Origin: Lutjanus erythropterus | Lineage: Eukaryota > Chordata > Actinopteri > Lutjaniformes > Lutjanidae | Assembly (NCBI GenBank): GCA_020091685.1 | Contig: CM034594.1 | Span: forward strand, 39,595,594-39,659,593 | Direction: 5' to 3' | DNA length: 64,000 bases | Made by a program: the position numbers and the translations under genes | Part shown: positions 11,064 through 23,890 of the stretch, in pieces | How positions within the stretch are numbered: position 1 is the stretch's first letter | How the letters are laid out: the number at the start of each line of letters is the position of its first letter | The notes under the pieces: model-generated | What the model saw: the letters and a program-made list of their open reading frames with translations, nothing else | Database searches by the model: none | Told to the model about the DNA's origin: nothing

Positions 11064-12703
11064 GTGTAGATCAGAGGTCCCCAGATGGCGGACCATGGTC
11101 CGAGTCCGGACCCACACGCCGTCCTATACAGACCCGGACCTATAACCAATAAATTATTAAGAGATTTTAAATTTTGACGGGACGCTTCTATTTTAACTGG
11201 CGCAACTTTTCTAGTCTTTCCGGCGCTTCTTTATCTGATCAGGAAATGCACAGACCAACTGCAGAGAAGCTGCGTGTGGAGGAGACTGTTGTTAATGACG
11301 GAGTTTATTACAACAGAAACTAACGTGATGGTTAATGACATCGACACCAACCAGATGCACTTATAAAATTAAACAACTGTATAAAGAGGCCTATACATAA
11401 AACTCTGTGTTTCTCTGTGAGAAACTTTCAGACCTTCTCACAGCAGAGTGAACAGGTGAGGGAGGAGAGGAGGACAGACTGATCACTAATCAATCACTGA
11501 TACTGTCGTCCTCTCGGACTGATTAAAAAAATAAAAATGCCAAAATTGGTGACAAACCAAACCTGGGTGTCCACACAAATGAAGTCTTTGTGTGAAACAT
11601 TGCAGAGTGTAACATCGTGCTGTTTACAGACAGTCTGCTGTCTGACAGAGACAGAGAGGGTCGTGTCTAGAAGGGAACTCTAAACCCGCGAAAGATCGCA
11701 CGAGTTTGATTATTTTAGTAGAAATAACGAACACAAATCTCGCGAGAGTTGTGCAAATAAAGAGTTACTTTCTAGACACGACCGAAAAAGGTGCGCAGCT
11801 CCAAAAATAGAAAATCATGTCGTGGTGTCGATGTTTTTAATGTGGCGGGCCGCCATAAATAAAACACTATTCACTGAACCACAGAGAGTCACTGAAACAC
11901 TGATCACTGACCTGCTGTGATGGAAAAAAATACTCACATTCTTTATTTAGGTATTTTTACATTGTGGTATTAGTGTTTTTACTTAATTACAATTTAAAAA
12001 TTGTGCATGTTATTGTTTCCTTTTTTGAAAAATCAACATTTTTATTGCTGTTGTTGTACTTTAATGGTATTCTTATTGTTATTTTTTGATGACTAAATAC
12101 AGACCTGCAAACTCATTAGAGGAGAAAAAGGTGGCATGTTGGTAAACCAGTCCCCTGCCCTCTGTCCCCTGTCCTCTGGGGGTCTGGGAGCATCTGTCCT
12201 GCTCCAGAAGAAAAATGTTGTGATTTTAACATGTGAACAAAACATTCTGGTGACTGTTTCAGTTAAAAGAGTTAGTTCCATCTTCTGTTTGTGGTTTCTG
12301 CAGACATTACTACCTTTACTTTTACCTTTGTACTTGGAAAAAGAAGTAAAAAGTAAAGTGAAAACAGTAAATCTACATTAAAAGTAAAGTTACTTTGCTG
12401 AGTATTTTTACTTTAGCAATTTATAGTTGTTCATTTAATAGACCTGTCTTATCTTTTCTTTTGTATATTATCATTGTTCTTAAATAAAGCAAAACTAATG
12501 TAATAGAAAAAAAATGCTGAACACACAATATTTCTTATCTGATTACTCGATTAATCGGCAGAATAATCGATAGATTATACTTAAGTTTTACTGGTTCGGC
12601 CCACTCGAGAAAGTTAGACATTATGATGTTCCGGACCTTTGCTTTAGGAAATTTTCTCTAACTGGACCTCTTTGAATTTTAATTGAATACCCCTGGTGTA
12701 GAT
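11064..12703. mobile_element. Complete non-autonomous hAT element with 8-bp target duplication
   Basis: The element spans 11072-12695 (1,624 bp). It is flanked by the identical 8-mer gtgtagat at 11064-11071 and 12696-12703. The left end starts cagaggtcccc and the right end, reverse complemented, starts caggggtattc, so short hAT-type TIRs (CAGRGGT) are present. An 8-bp duplication plus CAG ends is diagnostic for hAT. No transposase frame remains, so it would have needed one in trans. Confidence 0.9.
11659..11783. repeat. Fold-back nested inside the hAT element
   Basis: ggtcgtgtctagaa at 11659-11672 is matched by its exact reverse complement at 11770-11783. Further pairing inside (aactct with agagtt) extends the stem, giving a hairpin of about 125 bp. 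It may be a separate insertion or an element-encoded structure. Confidence 0.65.
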
Positions 12704-13337
12704 GTTTATAACTGTTAAATTGAGCAAAATGTTAATGGATTTGGCAGGCAGTGAGGCAGACAGTCACTGAACTCCAACTCCAGAGTGTGTATTTTCAGAG
12801 CAGTGGGCTTTTGTTGTCAGGATAACAGGCTGAACATTACATCGACCAACAACTAAGAGTTATAAACAGCTGATCAACTAGCAACAACAATCAACAATCA
12901 ATCAACACTAGCACTCAGTGAAGTGTTTCTCCTACTGGACAGGCACACAGGAGTCATCTGATCTTCATCTCTATCAGCCTTCTCTGCTTCCATTCGTTTG
13001 TTAATTTTTAAACCATGTTTCGTATTGATATCATGGCAAAGAAACAGTCCTCCACTGTCCAGTCACTTTTTAATGTAGAGATCTAAGAGTAGAAAAATAG
13101 GAATTAGTTGAATGTGTAGAATACACATACATAGCAAATTGAATTTGTCATAGAATAATAAAGCAATTATTAAGCTATGACAGTATCTTTCTATATATAA
13201 TATAAACAGTACAGTCTACACCTGCTCTATATGAAAGGTGCCCTTATAACTTTAGTTGTAACTCAGCACTATATAAATAAAAGTCAACTGTCTCTATGAT
13301 ATAATGTGCTAGTCTGAATTATCATGTCTTTATTTAC
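12704..13337. other. Spacer 3' of the KDZ gene, nothing certain
   Basis: Non-coding, AT-rich. A last exon or 3' UTR of the minus-strand KDZ gene may lie here (downstream of the donor at 13337), but no terminal exon was identified. Confidence 0.35.
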
Positions 13338-15619
13338 CTGCATGTCCATGTCCTCTGCATTTGAGCAACTCTCCAAGTCACTTGCTATACTTTGCTCCTC
13401 AAACTGCTCTTCTCCCTCATCAAGATCCAGCACAGATTCATCAGGTCCTGCCGTTATCACTTGCATGTATTTACTGTGTACTGTGACAAGGTGAGACTGG
13501 AGCAGAGGCTGTCTTTGGTTGAGTTCTGCCTTAACCCCTTGCTGGCCTTCTTCAGAGAGGCTCCAGTGGTTACCTTTTCATAAATAAAGAAAAAATGGAT
13601 TTGGAAAAAAAAACCATCAATTGAATCCAGGCATTATATATATATATACATTTACATACATTGTAATCATGCAGTATGTTGTATCATAAATGATAAATGT
13701 TTTTCCTGTGTGTGATGCAGTTAAACAGAACTTGCTCTTAAAGCATCCACAGATGAAGAGTGTGTGTATGGGAGTGGGGGTGATGGTTGTGCTTCTAAAC
13801 AGCAAAGAGTCCTGAACACTAGAGAAGCATAAACATTTCCCCAGAAAAAACAAAAAGTGGTGCACATGCTGTCATTATCATGTGTAATGGTTTACCCTCA
13901 AGGAGACATCTGAAGGTCTGCTCCCTTCTCTTGAGGGATTGACGGTGCTGCCTTACTTCAGTGGTAAGGATCATCATTTTCTCCTCAAGTCTACTTATGT
14001 GCATGATCTTGTCAAACATTTTTTTTTTTTTTGGAAAGGAAATCTACACCATCTGGAAATGCATTATCAAAATTATTATGTATTAGTTCACAAGGGTAAA
14101 ATAGTAAAAAAAAAAATGTAAATAGCTGAAAAAATGTAAATATGTTAAAACATATATTGACTTAACAGTTGGCGGGAAGTATCTTCATTCAGGTGCAAAT
14201 ACTTTTTACTACATCAATTTTAGCAAAGAAAAGGATTTACAAAAAGTGAATGATATTCTGTAAACAGGTGGTCTAAGCAAACCAGCAAACAAAGAGATTA
14301 TTTTCTACTCAATTTCTTTCTACTTCAGTGTCACCAGAAAAGCAAGTAGTAGACACACAGATCAGACTACAACAACACTGATTGTGCTGTTGTGATGCGG
14401 AACTATTGGGACAGGACAAAATATGTATAGCATACCATTTGGGGATAACTGCCAAGGAAATATGTAGCCAGTTTGTAAAGTGTTACTGAAAGGGACAATT
14501 CGCTCTTGGGGTTGGACCACTTCATCATATTGAGCCACAAAGATCTCAAGCTGGAGGGACCACATGCGGTTGCGGATCACGCTGCGTCCAGAGTTGCTGT
14601 CTGGGACACATCGCAAAAGACACATTCAAATATATGAAAATGGAAATAATCATGTTCAAAAATAGGGTTGTTAATATTAACCAATGCATATTTGAAACCC
14701 GATACAAGAGTTCGATACAAAACTCTGACAAATTGTCAGGGGAGTGTAAAATATCAGTGTCTGTCACAAAGTGATACAGTCGCAAACAGCCCCACTACAT
14801 GGCTGCAGTTAATGAACACATAATGCTGTGTGACAAGACATGCTTTTATACCTTTAGTGAGTAGAATTCTGTGACATTTTAGGATTCACAGCTATGTTTT
14901 AATATATATTCAGCTGGTGCAAGAGGCTACAGGTTTCTTCTGTCACAGTGCTACAATCCCATCTGGGCTCCAGTGCTCAACTGTTGCACAAACATAGCAG
15001 CTAGCTGGGTACACATGATGTTGTAGGTAACAAATTATTACATGATAAACAATGTTTTTGAGTTATCACAGATCAACAGTATGCATCGAATCATCTGAGA
15101 AGGAAAGTTACACAACCCTAGCAAAAATATTCATAGAAAATGTGATGTCTTTCACAAACTTTGTACCTGTTTGGCTATAAAGCTGTGCTCTGTGCTGTTT
15201 CAAGCCCAAAGAAGTCTCTTCAATTCTCTTCCTGACTTCCAGCAGAAAATCATCACTGGCTGTGGGTGGTTCTTTACAACACAAAACAATGTTGAGTATA
15301 TATCTGTAACAGTCAACAAGATGACTATTAACACCTACCATGTTCAGCCCAGTCCTGGACTTCTCTGACCCACTGCTGCACAGTCCCATCATCGGCAGAC
15401 ATCTGCCCCTTCAGGGTTTCAAGGCTCTGCCTCTCCCTCAGAAGATTCTGCTTTGTCTGAAAATGTAAGAAACTATACAATTTTTCCCCCATATTGCAAT
15501 TAGGCCTTTTTTTTTTTTTACAAATATAACAGTTACCTTATGAAATCTTTTGCACAGTGTGTTGCACATGTTCTCCATCTTCCTCTTATTCCAGTCCATA
15601 ACCTGGACCGTCAGCATGT
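13338..15619 (-). other. KDZ C-terminal exons, helical and coiled-coil
   Basis: Six exons follow the core: DMLTVQVMDWNKRKMENMC (15537-15619), a charged helix NLLRERQSLETLKGQM (15339-15456), FLLEVRKRIEETSLGLKQHR (15167-15271), RSVIRNRMWSLQLEIFVAQY (14436-14600), a heptad-like segment with LEEKMMILTTEVRQHRQSL (13896-13993) and an acidic tail with DLDEGEEQFEEQS (13338-13573). Long helices after the core are typical of KDZ proteins. The terminal exon with a stop was not found. Confidence 0.6.
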
Positions 15620-18600
15620 CTGTGCGGGTGTGACAGGTTATTAAGTGACAAAACAAGTAATTAATCTTTAGATTTGTTATTTTTCAGGTGAAGTGTTTGA
15701 GGAAAAAAAAGGTTCATTTAATATTTCTTTATTATTGTTAATATAATATGTTCAAAACATTTGTTTTTTCATTGCTTGTGGGTTTCAGCATTGGTTGTTG
15801 TCGATATATGCAGTCAGCTAGATGAATAGGTGATACAGAGCTGTAGATCGATTGCTCAGCGATCTGCTAGTAATGCCTCAGGGCTCTGGTGGGGGAGACG
15901 CGCTCCGCTTCCTCCATACAATTGAGTGAAACTGAGCTGCGTGTAGTTCCTTGTTACTCATCTCCCGCTATCATCCCCCCTGTTTAAGGGCACAACACGG
16001 GCTGTTAAAAATGAAAAAAGAAGACAGATATAACAGACAACCACTTCCAAATGCAGAACTGTATCAAAACAAAAGTCAGTCTGTGTTAAGTCCTTTAAAC
16101 ATCACATCAATGCCTGTTGGCTTACATTAATGCATGTCATTCACTATTTGAGATATTTTTAACCACATTGGTTGTGTTTACCTAACAATTCCCACTAACA
16201 CGAAAGCTGTAAAAATGTTGCATTACAGTACCTACACAATGTTGAAAATAGTCAGGTAATGCTATCTTCTGGATTAATCTGCAAGTATAACAAAATGCTA
16301 TAAGCCCACTACTAACCTCCTTTCCCCATGAACTTTGTGTTTTTATAGCAGTCCTGGACAGGAAGGAGTTCACCATTTCCACCTCTTCTCCCAAAGTGGA
16401 ACCAGCTCCATCCTGACTGCCTCCTCCCCATTTTATCTGTTATTGTAGAAATATACAGTGCATGCCATTACTCCAAGTAAAGTGGAACATTTATAGTCCA
16501 GGTATTCAGCTTTAATTTGCAAGTGTTTGTGTACTTATTAGGGCAAACTATGTAGGAAATATATCACTTTTTTCCAAGTAGTTTCCCCAAAAATATTTGT
16601 ACAATTCAACATAAAAATTAATAGAAGTCCTGATATGTATTTTTATTTATGCTATTTAAATATCTTGCAACTATAATCTATATACATTTTGTGACATTTT
16701 CCTGAAAAATTACTACAAATCCATAATAAAATAGGCAAAAAAAACCCTTAACATTGGACTAATCTATGCTTTCAATAATAGTGGGAAGAGGGTGGTGATT
16801 TAGATGTTTTAAAAACCTGTTCACAATAATAACATATATTTCAATCTACTCTGTTTTGCACACAAAAATGTATAATATGAAATGTACAATGTCATTTTTA
16901 TTTGCACTGAAACACAAGTGACAGATAAAATTACGTCGCACTTGATACCATGTGCTTTGGCATGTAGCACAGATAACAAGGGCTTCATGGCCACATGGCT
17001 GCATGGACGTGACTGTTCTCAGGGCAGGCTTCACAAATTCTCTGGATGTAGGGCCAGTACTCGCAGATGACATCCATGCAGAAGAAGGCTGGTGGACTGA
17101 TGGATGCCACTTCCTTCTGAAGGAACATCGGATAAGCAAAGATCTCACCCCTGTAAGACTGCATTACAGCATTGTATTATTTGTTATGCTGATGCCAACA
17201 GTAAATAAACAATCACACATTAAAAAAGACAAAAGAAACACGTTTTAGTAAAAACCTTATACTGCTCATTTCAAATAATAAAAAAAAAACAATAGAAGAA
17301 GACAGAAGAACAGTTGCTACTAGAGGAAATAGATTATACATTAGTGAAACCTACAACTATTAGGGTGATTTTCATACAAGTGTGGTACATTTGTGGCCAC
17401 ATAAAGAGCAAAGTAACTTCATACAATAGAAGAGTGTATAGTGACAGTAAGCTTATGTGCTGAAATGAAAGTTAAGAAAAACATGTTTGTTTTTTGGCTG
17501 TAGGAAAAGCAATAGGAAAAGATTTATCAGTTAGCCTAGTGCTGTCTGAGGGGCAGGGAAATGTGTCAATTGAAATAAATACAACAGTATTATAAATATT
17601 CTTAGACTTGCCTGTACATATTCAGTGCTCGAAGAATAATGCCATGGCAACAAGCAACCACTTCAAGACCCTGAGGAACAAAATCATCATTTATCTGAAA
17701 TTACATTACATGAACAATACAACATGACAGAAATTGTTAAAAATATGAACATGCCACCTGAAGAACAGAGCAAAACTGTAAACAAAATAAATGGCATACC
17801 GTTTAATATAATACAGATTCAGTGTCATGCCAGATACATAAAAATTTCAAACAGAACACGCATGGCAATCACTGAGCTAGTTGTAATTTTTGTTAAGCTG
17901 GTTACGTTTTAGTTGAAGCTAATTTTTCCTCTCTATGAAGATGTAACAGTTCTTAAACAACATTTCATTATGAACTGGTAAGCAATGCTGCCTCACAGCA
18001 GAGGGTCCTGGGTTGGAACCCCAGTGGGAGGCTTTTCTGAGTGGAGTTTGCATGTTCTGTCACTGTTTGCATTTGTTTACTCCTGATGCACTGGGTTCCC
18101 TCACATCATACATTTCTATACACTAGATAATTACCACCATTGCCCTGATTGAGGGTAACTGGCATTAGAAGAGGAGTTGCTCCCCAGGCATCAAACTATG
18201 GCTACTCAGTAATCCTAAATAGTTACGATAGGTTAAATGTATATGTTGAATATACTCTACAAATTATTAGCTGTTAACAATTACTATGATGGTTATTATG
18301 TGAGCAAATACAACTGCAAAGAAATGCCACAGAAAGTGATATCATTACAAGGAAACACTCTAAACCTCATACCTGTTCATCGAGGCTAGAGCGACCCCTT
18401 CTTCTTGTTGTCTCTTTTTCTGCATTCAGGTGTGCTCTACCACAAACACCCTTTCCTGGCATCTACAACAAGGAGCAAGTGAAAGTGCATGCATAAATGT
18501 ATACATGTATATAAGTAGATAATGGACAATGACAGTTATTACCTAACATAAAATTTAACTTGAGGTATACAAAGTACTATGTGAATGTTTCTGATTAAAA

Positions 18601-21600
18601 ACGAACAAACACTCTTACATGCTTGGCCCTCCTTTGGATATCCTCCACAAATGCTGCAACCTCATTGTCTTTGCACAGAAGCACTCCCTCAAAGTAACCC
18701 CCTTCCTCAGAGCTAGAGAACAAACCTTGAAATATGAACTGCAATCACTTAAAATGACAGTTTGTACTGATGAAGAATTAAGACCTGCACTCTGTTGTAA
18801 CATATCGAATAAAAACAAACCGTCCATCCTTTTTTGAAGCGGTAATGCTTCCAATTCCCATCAACAGACACAGGCAGCATTTTTGGAGAACAGGCAGGGC
18901 AGGTGAAAGGCTGTTCACTGCATAACTTATCCACCTCATGGCAACATATGGTCCATTCCATAAAGCTCTTGAAAAACGTGTCAGAGCATACTTTACCAGT
19001 CTGTAAAAAAGATTCAATAAAGCCCACTTTATATTTGCATGCAGAATAAAAAATTGGTAATTGTAAATACTGTGTATATGTACTGTAGGCCAACCAACCC
19101 TGCCATACTGTGTGGTTTGTGCTTCCAGGATTCTCAAGAAGGTGAGTTGAATTTCCTGGTGCAGCCAATTTCATTTCCTTGAAGCACTGAAAAACTCTGA
19201 CATCAAAAAGGGTACAGAAATTAATTGTGGCAGGCCAGTAGCCGCTCACTTGTACATCGTATAAGTCCGGTGTCCAGCTGGCACAGCAGCCTCCACAGTG
19301 CAGCTCTGGGAGACCATATCATATCGTCCTGGAGAAAAAAGCATGAAGTCAAGTTATTATGGCAGGCAAGTCCATAGACAAATGGTGTCTGCCTCAATTG
19401 AAAAACTGAAATGACGAGAATGTATAGTTTGGGATTAAGTTACCTTTCAAGTTGGTGAAGACCACAGGCCTCCAGGGAATGATATTCACATTCTCTGGAG
19501 GGCAGTCACAAATGCTCTGTGGCAATTCCATTGGCAATATTCTGACTGCAATAGGAAAAGAGATTAAACAAACATTGCAGAGGATTTTTTGTTAAACTTG
19601 CAAAAATGTAATTGATTTTTGTTTTTAACCTTATATGGTACACACTGTGATTACAATTAAAAAAAGAATATTTTTGTCATAAAGTAGACCAAGTAAATAT
19701 AATTTGAAGACATTTTTTCATTTATTTTTTTTAATTTTGTTACCTTTTTTGTGACCTTTTGTTACATTATAGTTACACTGTAACATAGACAGTATGTTGT
19801 TGTCTTCCTGCCATCTTTGTCTCACTACTTATTAGTTCGAATACAATTGAATAGTTATGTGTGAGTGAATAAAGCCAAAAATATACGTTACCTAGAGGCA
19901 ACTCTGTACCATAGAGGGTTAACGAAAAGTAAAAATATACTAATATATACACACATATATATAAATATATAGTGGTTGTATGTTACCACGTGTGATGGGA
20001 ATAGTTGGTGGGAGAGGCGCATGGAAACCATTAATCAGCGACGAACGGTTGTGTAGCGCACAGGACTCATGCTAGTTTAGGTCACAGTCAGTATGGTGTG
20101 TGCATGCATTCACATACCTAATAACAGCATCTTCTTTTCTGCATCTTTGGCAGACCCGTGGTTTGATGCTTTTGCTTTTTAGAAAGTTGTCTACGAGCTG
20201 TTGTCTGGCCTGCTTCTACCTTTCTGAGGAGGAAGTGTTCCTAACTGTCCAGTCACTGCCTGCTGTTGGCATGCTCCTCTGAAAATTGTCAATATTGCCA
20301 TCAGGGTCATCATGTCGGAGAAGGGACTAAAGCTCTTGAAGGGCAGCATCTGTGACAAGAGGGATGAAACATGTTCTTAAAGCAAAATTAGACATGATAA
20401 AAAATTTTTAATGAAATCACAATCTGGCCTAGTACTAGTCCAATCACTGGAGGCTATAATATTTGTAAAAGGCAAAATGTGCGTTGAAATAATATTCCAA
20501 AGTAAGTATTGTGGTAATGTGGAGATGCTTCCGTCTGTAAATTGTATTCTACAGACATTCAACTAACAAAGACCACATGATTTGTTCATTCTATATTTAT
20601 GATTATTATCAGGATTTGGGAAGGATGACATGATGGTTGTGTACAGAGGAATGATGGGGACTGAGAGGTGGATGGGGATGAAGTGGGTTGGCTCATTACT
20701 GAGCTGAGCAGCGAGGAACCTGAGACACTCAGGGCAATGAGTTTAGGTCACACCATGATGATGAGAATAATTACTCAAAAATTATCATTACCTCACATAG
20801 AAGTTTTTGCAATATTTTTAAGATTAATCAGAAATAGATATTTTTCTGAAATCTTTTAGCATTAAGCAAATTAATACACGTCTGATGTAGATGAGTGGCA
20901 AGGAAAATAGAGGTTTATGTATTTTCATTAAAAATGAAAGGTAATCTCAGTGAATTACCTATTAAAAATTAGAGAATGTTATGTCAAATGCTGTCACTAA
21001 TGAGGAGCAGAGAGTTACTTTGCTTTTTGTCACCCCCAAAATAAAACAACAGCAAAATGCAGAGAACAAGGGCTCTGCTCTGTGTGTTACATCCTTCACT
21101 ACCCATGAGAGGATGATAAACCAGTACAGGCAATCCCCAATGTGGAAACTTTTAACATCTAAACATTATGCATTATATAGTTTAAAATTTACTTGTTTCA
21201 AAATAGCATTTCTGCATTAGTGACATAACTTTCTAAATTTTGGAAGTTACATGTTTTTCATGCATGGCAAGGTAGGCTCATTTTGGTCTAAATGTAAAAA
21301 AAATCTAGGTTTATGACAAAACTCTGCCAAACGCATATTAATTTTACGCAGAAACTGACACAGCTTTGTAGGGTGCACAGGTGCACCCCTCGTGATGAGC
21401 CCTGAATCACAATCTGTAATGTCATATTTACAGAGGACAGATCTGATGTGCATGTATGCTGAAAAGCAGACTCATTGAGCAACATTTCAAAACATTCATA
21501 AACTATTATCTTTCAATATTCACTTAATTCAACAACAAACAATTCATGAACTAAGCAAAGTTGGATTTGAGAAACTAACCAGGTGAGTTTGATGAAGGGG

Positions 21601-22795
21601 ACTTGATGGTTTGGGCAATAATATTGCCATCTTCATCCCGTTGTGTCCACCCAAACAGAGCTGATGGTTTAGATTTTTTTTTTTTTCACCTAAGAAGTAC
21701 AAAATTACAACAACTTCGAAGTCAAACAACAATACCAAATGAGCATATATATGTATATATATATATATAGTACAAAGAATGTTGGAATGCATCATAATGT
21801 CTGATGTTCACATATGGAACAGGATACTGAAATTATTCAGTATTCTGAGCATCTCATCAAGCTGAGTTTCTGCATCATCCATAGTGCCTACACAGCAAAA
21901 ATAAAACATGTTAAAGCCCCACTCTATGATGTTTGGGGGGGAAAGGTAACCTTTCAGTATATTGTCCTGCCTCTCCCAGCAGAATTGTTGTCCTGGCAGT
22001 GAAAAAATAGGTAATAAAAACAAAAACAATATTTACAACAAAGTATATTGAACATAAACACTTCCAGATTTAGATTTAGTAGCCAGCAACAAAGCGGTTG
22101 TGCTGTTTTTGTTTTGAGCTCAAGCAGTTGGAGATTGGGGTCTTAACTATATGCTTGTATGTGTGTCTGACTAATTTCAGACTAAAACTAGATTACAAAA
22201 GTCATATTGGAATTCTTTTTATTGACATAAACAACTGTGTTCCTGCAGTCAAGTCTAGGGGGCAGGAAGGAGCCTGAATTTCCAGTTGAGAGCACCATAA
22301 CTCTGGAAAATAACCCCCTCTGAAGCTAAGACTTGTGAGTGGAGAAATTATAAGCACTTTTTTCACTTACTATGTCCACATTGAACACAGCCATGGACAC
22401 CAGGCTATTGTTAAACTAACCCATACTAAGTTTAACATTTAAGATGACAAAGTCAATACTTTTTATGTAAATTAGATACATGTAAGAAATTACTTTCACA
22501 ATGATTAACTCTTTTTCAATACTGATATAGGCCCTTTATCTCTCTCTCTCTCTCATATGATTATATATATTTTAGTTAATATATGGTTATTTCAGTTAAT
22601 TTGAGGATGTCCTCATCAAGAGAGAATTGTGTATCCCATAATCTCTTTACAATATGACACCCTTATGACACTATATACAATAATATTGAATTAACCTCCA
22701 TCTATAATTGGACAATCACATACATTTGAATATATGCATGCTATCAATAGAGCACAATAGTACTTACTGGACAGTTCCTGTGCAGGGACATCCAT
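13338..22795 (-). CDS. KDZ-family (Kyakuja/Dileera/Zisupton, CxC-type) transposase gene, about 18 exons
   Basis: KDZ transposases are large eukaryotic cut-and-paste enzymes. Minus-strand exons with consensus splice sites: 22768-22795 (ATG; MDVPAQELS), 21828-21887, 21580-21660, 20118-20278, 19444-19545, 19099-19328, 18821-19000, 18619-18712, 18373-18462, 17612-17670, 16935-17150, 16317-16436, 15537-15619, 15339-15456, 15167-15271, 14436-14600, 13896-13993 and 13338-13573. Family marks include SGYWPATINFCTLFDVRVFQ, SEQPFTCPACSP, VSVDGNWKHYRFKK, FCMDVICEYWPY, HAKAHGIKCD and GEEVEMVNSFLSR, in the order expected for KDZ. Single-base frame slips occur after MKLAAPG, before HAKAH and after FLSRTAIKT, and exon 20118-20278 has an in-frame stop in its best frame. 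It is either a decayed or a poorly assembled copy; domestication is possible but not shown. Confidence 0.75.
14663..15120. mobile_element. MITE in a KDZ intron, TA-flanked
   Basis: gggttgtta at 14665 and cacaaccc ending 15118 form short terminal inverted repeats (gggttgt / acaaccc). The element, about 454 bp, is bounded by TA on both sides (14663-14664 and 15119-15120), suggesting a TA target duplication. It has no coding capacity. Confidence 0.5.
16317..17150 (-). other. KDZ exons with the second half of the catalytic core
   Basis: Exon 16935-17150 reads GEIFAYPMFLQKEVA, FCMDVICEYWPY and IQRICEACPE, then after a slip HAKAHGIKCD. Exon 16317-16436 reads IKWGGGSQDGAGSTLGEEVE and then MVNSFLSRTAIKT. 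The D of FCMDV and E of GEEVE are strong candidates for catalytic acidic residues. The two exons join across a short intron with gtaatt donor and acag acceptor. Confidence 0.7.
17975..18210 (+). mobile_element. tRNA-derived SINE-like repeat in a KDZ intron
   Basis: The sequence ctgcctcacagcagagggtc followed by ctgggttggaaccccagtg (B-box-like ggttggaacc), then gtggagtttgcatgttctg and a ggttccctcaca block, is the layout of a common teleost SINE-like repeat. Its ends were not defined. Confidence 0.5.
18821..19328 (-). other. KDZ exons carrying the Cys-rich CxC-like region
   Basis: Two consecutive exons (19099-19328 and 18821-19000) encode a Cys-rich start (LHCGGCCASWTPDL), then SGYWPATINF, then, after a short intron, TGKVCSDTFFKSFMEWT, HEVDKLCSEQPFTCPACSP and VSVDGNWKHYRFKK. 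The Asp in SVDGN is the likely first acidic catalytic residue of this family (inference from family knowledge). One frame slip sits just after MKLAAPG, at about 19160. This is the best-conserved diagnostic part of the gene. Confidence 0.75.
22541..22553. repeat. (TC)n microsatellite
   Basis: Short tctctctctctct run in AT-rich DNA. Confidence 0.6.
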
Positions 22796-22850
22796 AATAC
22801 AGTCAGACAGGAGACCAACGCATGAAAATCTTGCAGCTGCTTATGTGGCA

Positions 22851-22992
22851 AGGTGGACAGACAAGACACAGAATACACCAACAAGACCGACAGAGACACA
22901 GACAAGACACTGACAAACAGACAGAGATACTATGTAGACAGAGACAGACTAGACACAAAAAGAGACTGAGACATGTAGACTGACAAAGACAA
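22851..22992. repeat. GACA-rich short tandem array just 5' of the KDZ start exon
   Basis: About 140 bp built from gacagacaaga, gacagagacaca and gacaaacagacagag type units. It lies about 55 bp upstream of the KDZ ATG. Arrays of short subterminal repeats are characteristic of Zisupton/KDZ transposons, so this may be part of the element's end rather than a random microsatellite (inference). Confidence 0.45.
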
Positions 22993-23384
22993 GCTGGCTC
23001 TTAAAAGTGCCGTTGGTTTATGTTTTTAACAGGATGATGACAAAGACTGATGACTGAGGGAAACTGGTTATCTGTAAAACAATAAAAAACAAACAAGAAC
23101 AACGGGGGTGCAAAAGCAAGCATTGAACCCTCAGTTTAATATTTCGCACCCTGAGTTGAAATGAAAAACAAATGCTATGCTCTAAGGTGTAGGTCGTATA
23201 TCCACGGTGTCCGCAGATCTGTGTGCGGCTCCATTTGTAAATATACTTAGTGCGCACAAACTGTCTCCATGTGCATCTTCTATGTTGGCAGCACAAAAGG
23301 GCTGAGAGCAGGTAACTATAGATCAGGTGAATTGATTATCAAATACCGCAGTCCACACAGTGAGATTCCATGTCCTGGGATTGA
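22993..23384. other. Spacer, no feature recognised
   Basis: No supported gene or RNA. A true terminal inverted repeat of the KDZ element could lie here but was not found by eye. Confidence 0.35.
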
Positions 23385-23890
23385 GTCGTCGGGGCCCCCG
23401 CCCATGACTGCCACCCAAACCACATTGCATCGGCCCCTTCTGAACCCTCCCACGGGTGATGGGCCTACGGGAAGGCGGGCCCACGTCACTCCTTCGGGTT
23501 GGGCCTGGCCGGGTCCCGTGGGCAAAGACCTGGCCACCAGGCGCTCGCCTGCGAGCCCCAACCCCAGGCCTGGCTCCAGGGTGGGGCCCCAGTAACGCCA
23601 ATCCGGGCGACGTGAACATCCCTGATGTTGAACTATTCATTGGCGGTTATATCGGATGCTTCCTGGGCGCCTCCCTGGGGAGGTGTTCCGGGCATGCCCT
23701 ACTGGGAGGAGGCCCCGGGGAAGACCCAGGACATGCTGGAGTGACTATGTCACTCGGCTGGCCTGGGAACGCCTTGGGGTCCCTCCGGAACACCTGGAGG
23801 AAGTGTCCAGGGAGAGGGAAGTCTGGGTGTCCCTGCTCAGACTGCTGCCCCGGCGACCCGGCCCCAAATAAGCGGAAGACGATGGATGGA
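23385..23890 (+). mobile_element. 3' end of a non-LTR retrotransposon (LINE, L2/Rex-like)
   Basis: GC-rich island in AT-rich DNA. Its last part encodes the C-terminus of a LINE reverse-transcriptase protein: GRPRTCWSDYVTRLAWERLG, then PPEHLEEVSREREVWVSLL and RLLPRRPGPK, followed by aataagcggaagacgatgga tgga. This is the well-known teleost LINE tail (.. cgacccgaccccggataagcggaagaaaatggatgg). The part before it (23385-23620) is a rearranged or upstream segment of the same family. A 5'-truncated dead copy. Confidence 0.75.

Noticed and set aside
22854..22992. CRISPR-like array
   Set aside because: Eukaryotic context, units are short and variable with no spacers of fixed length.
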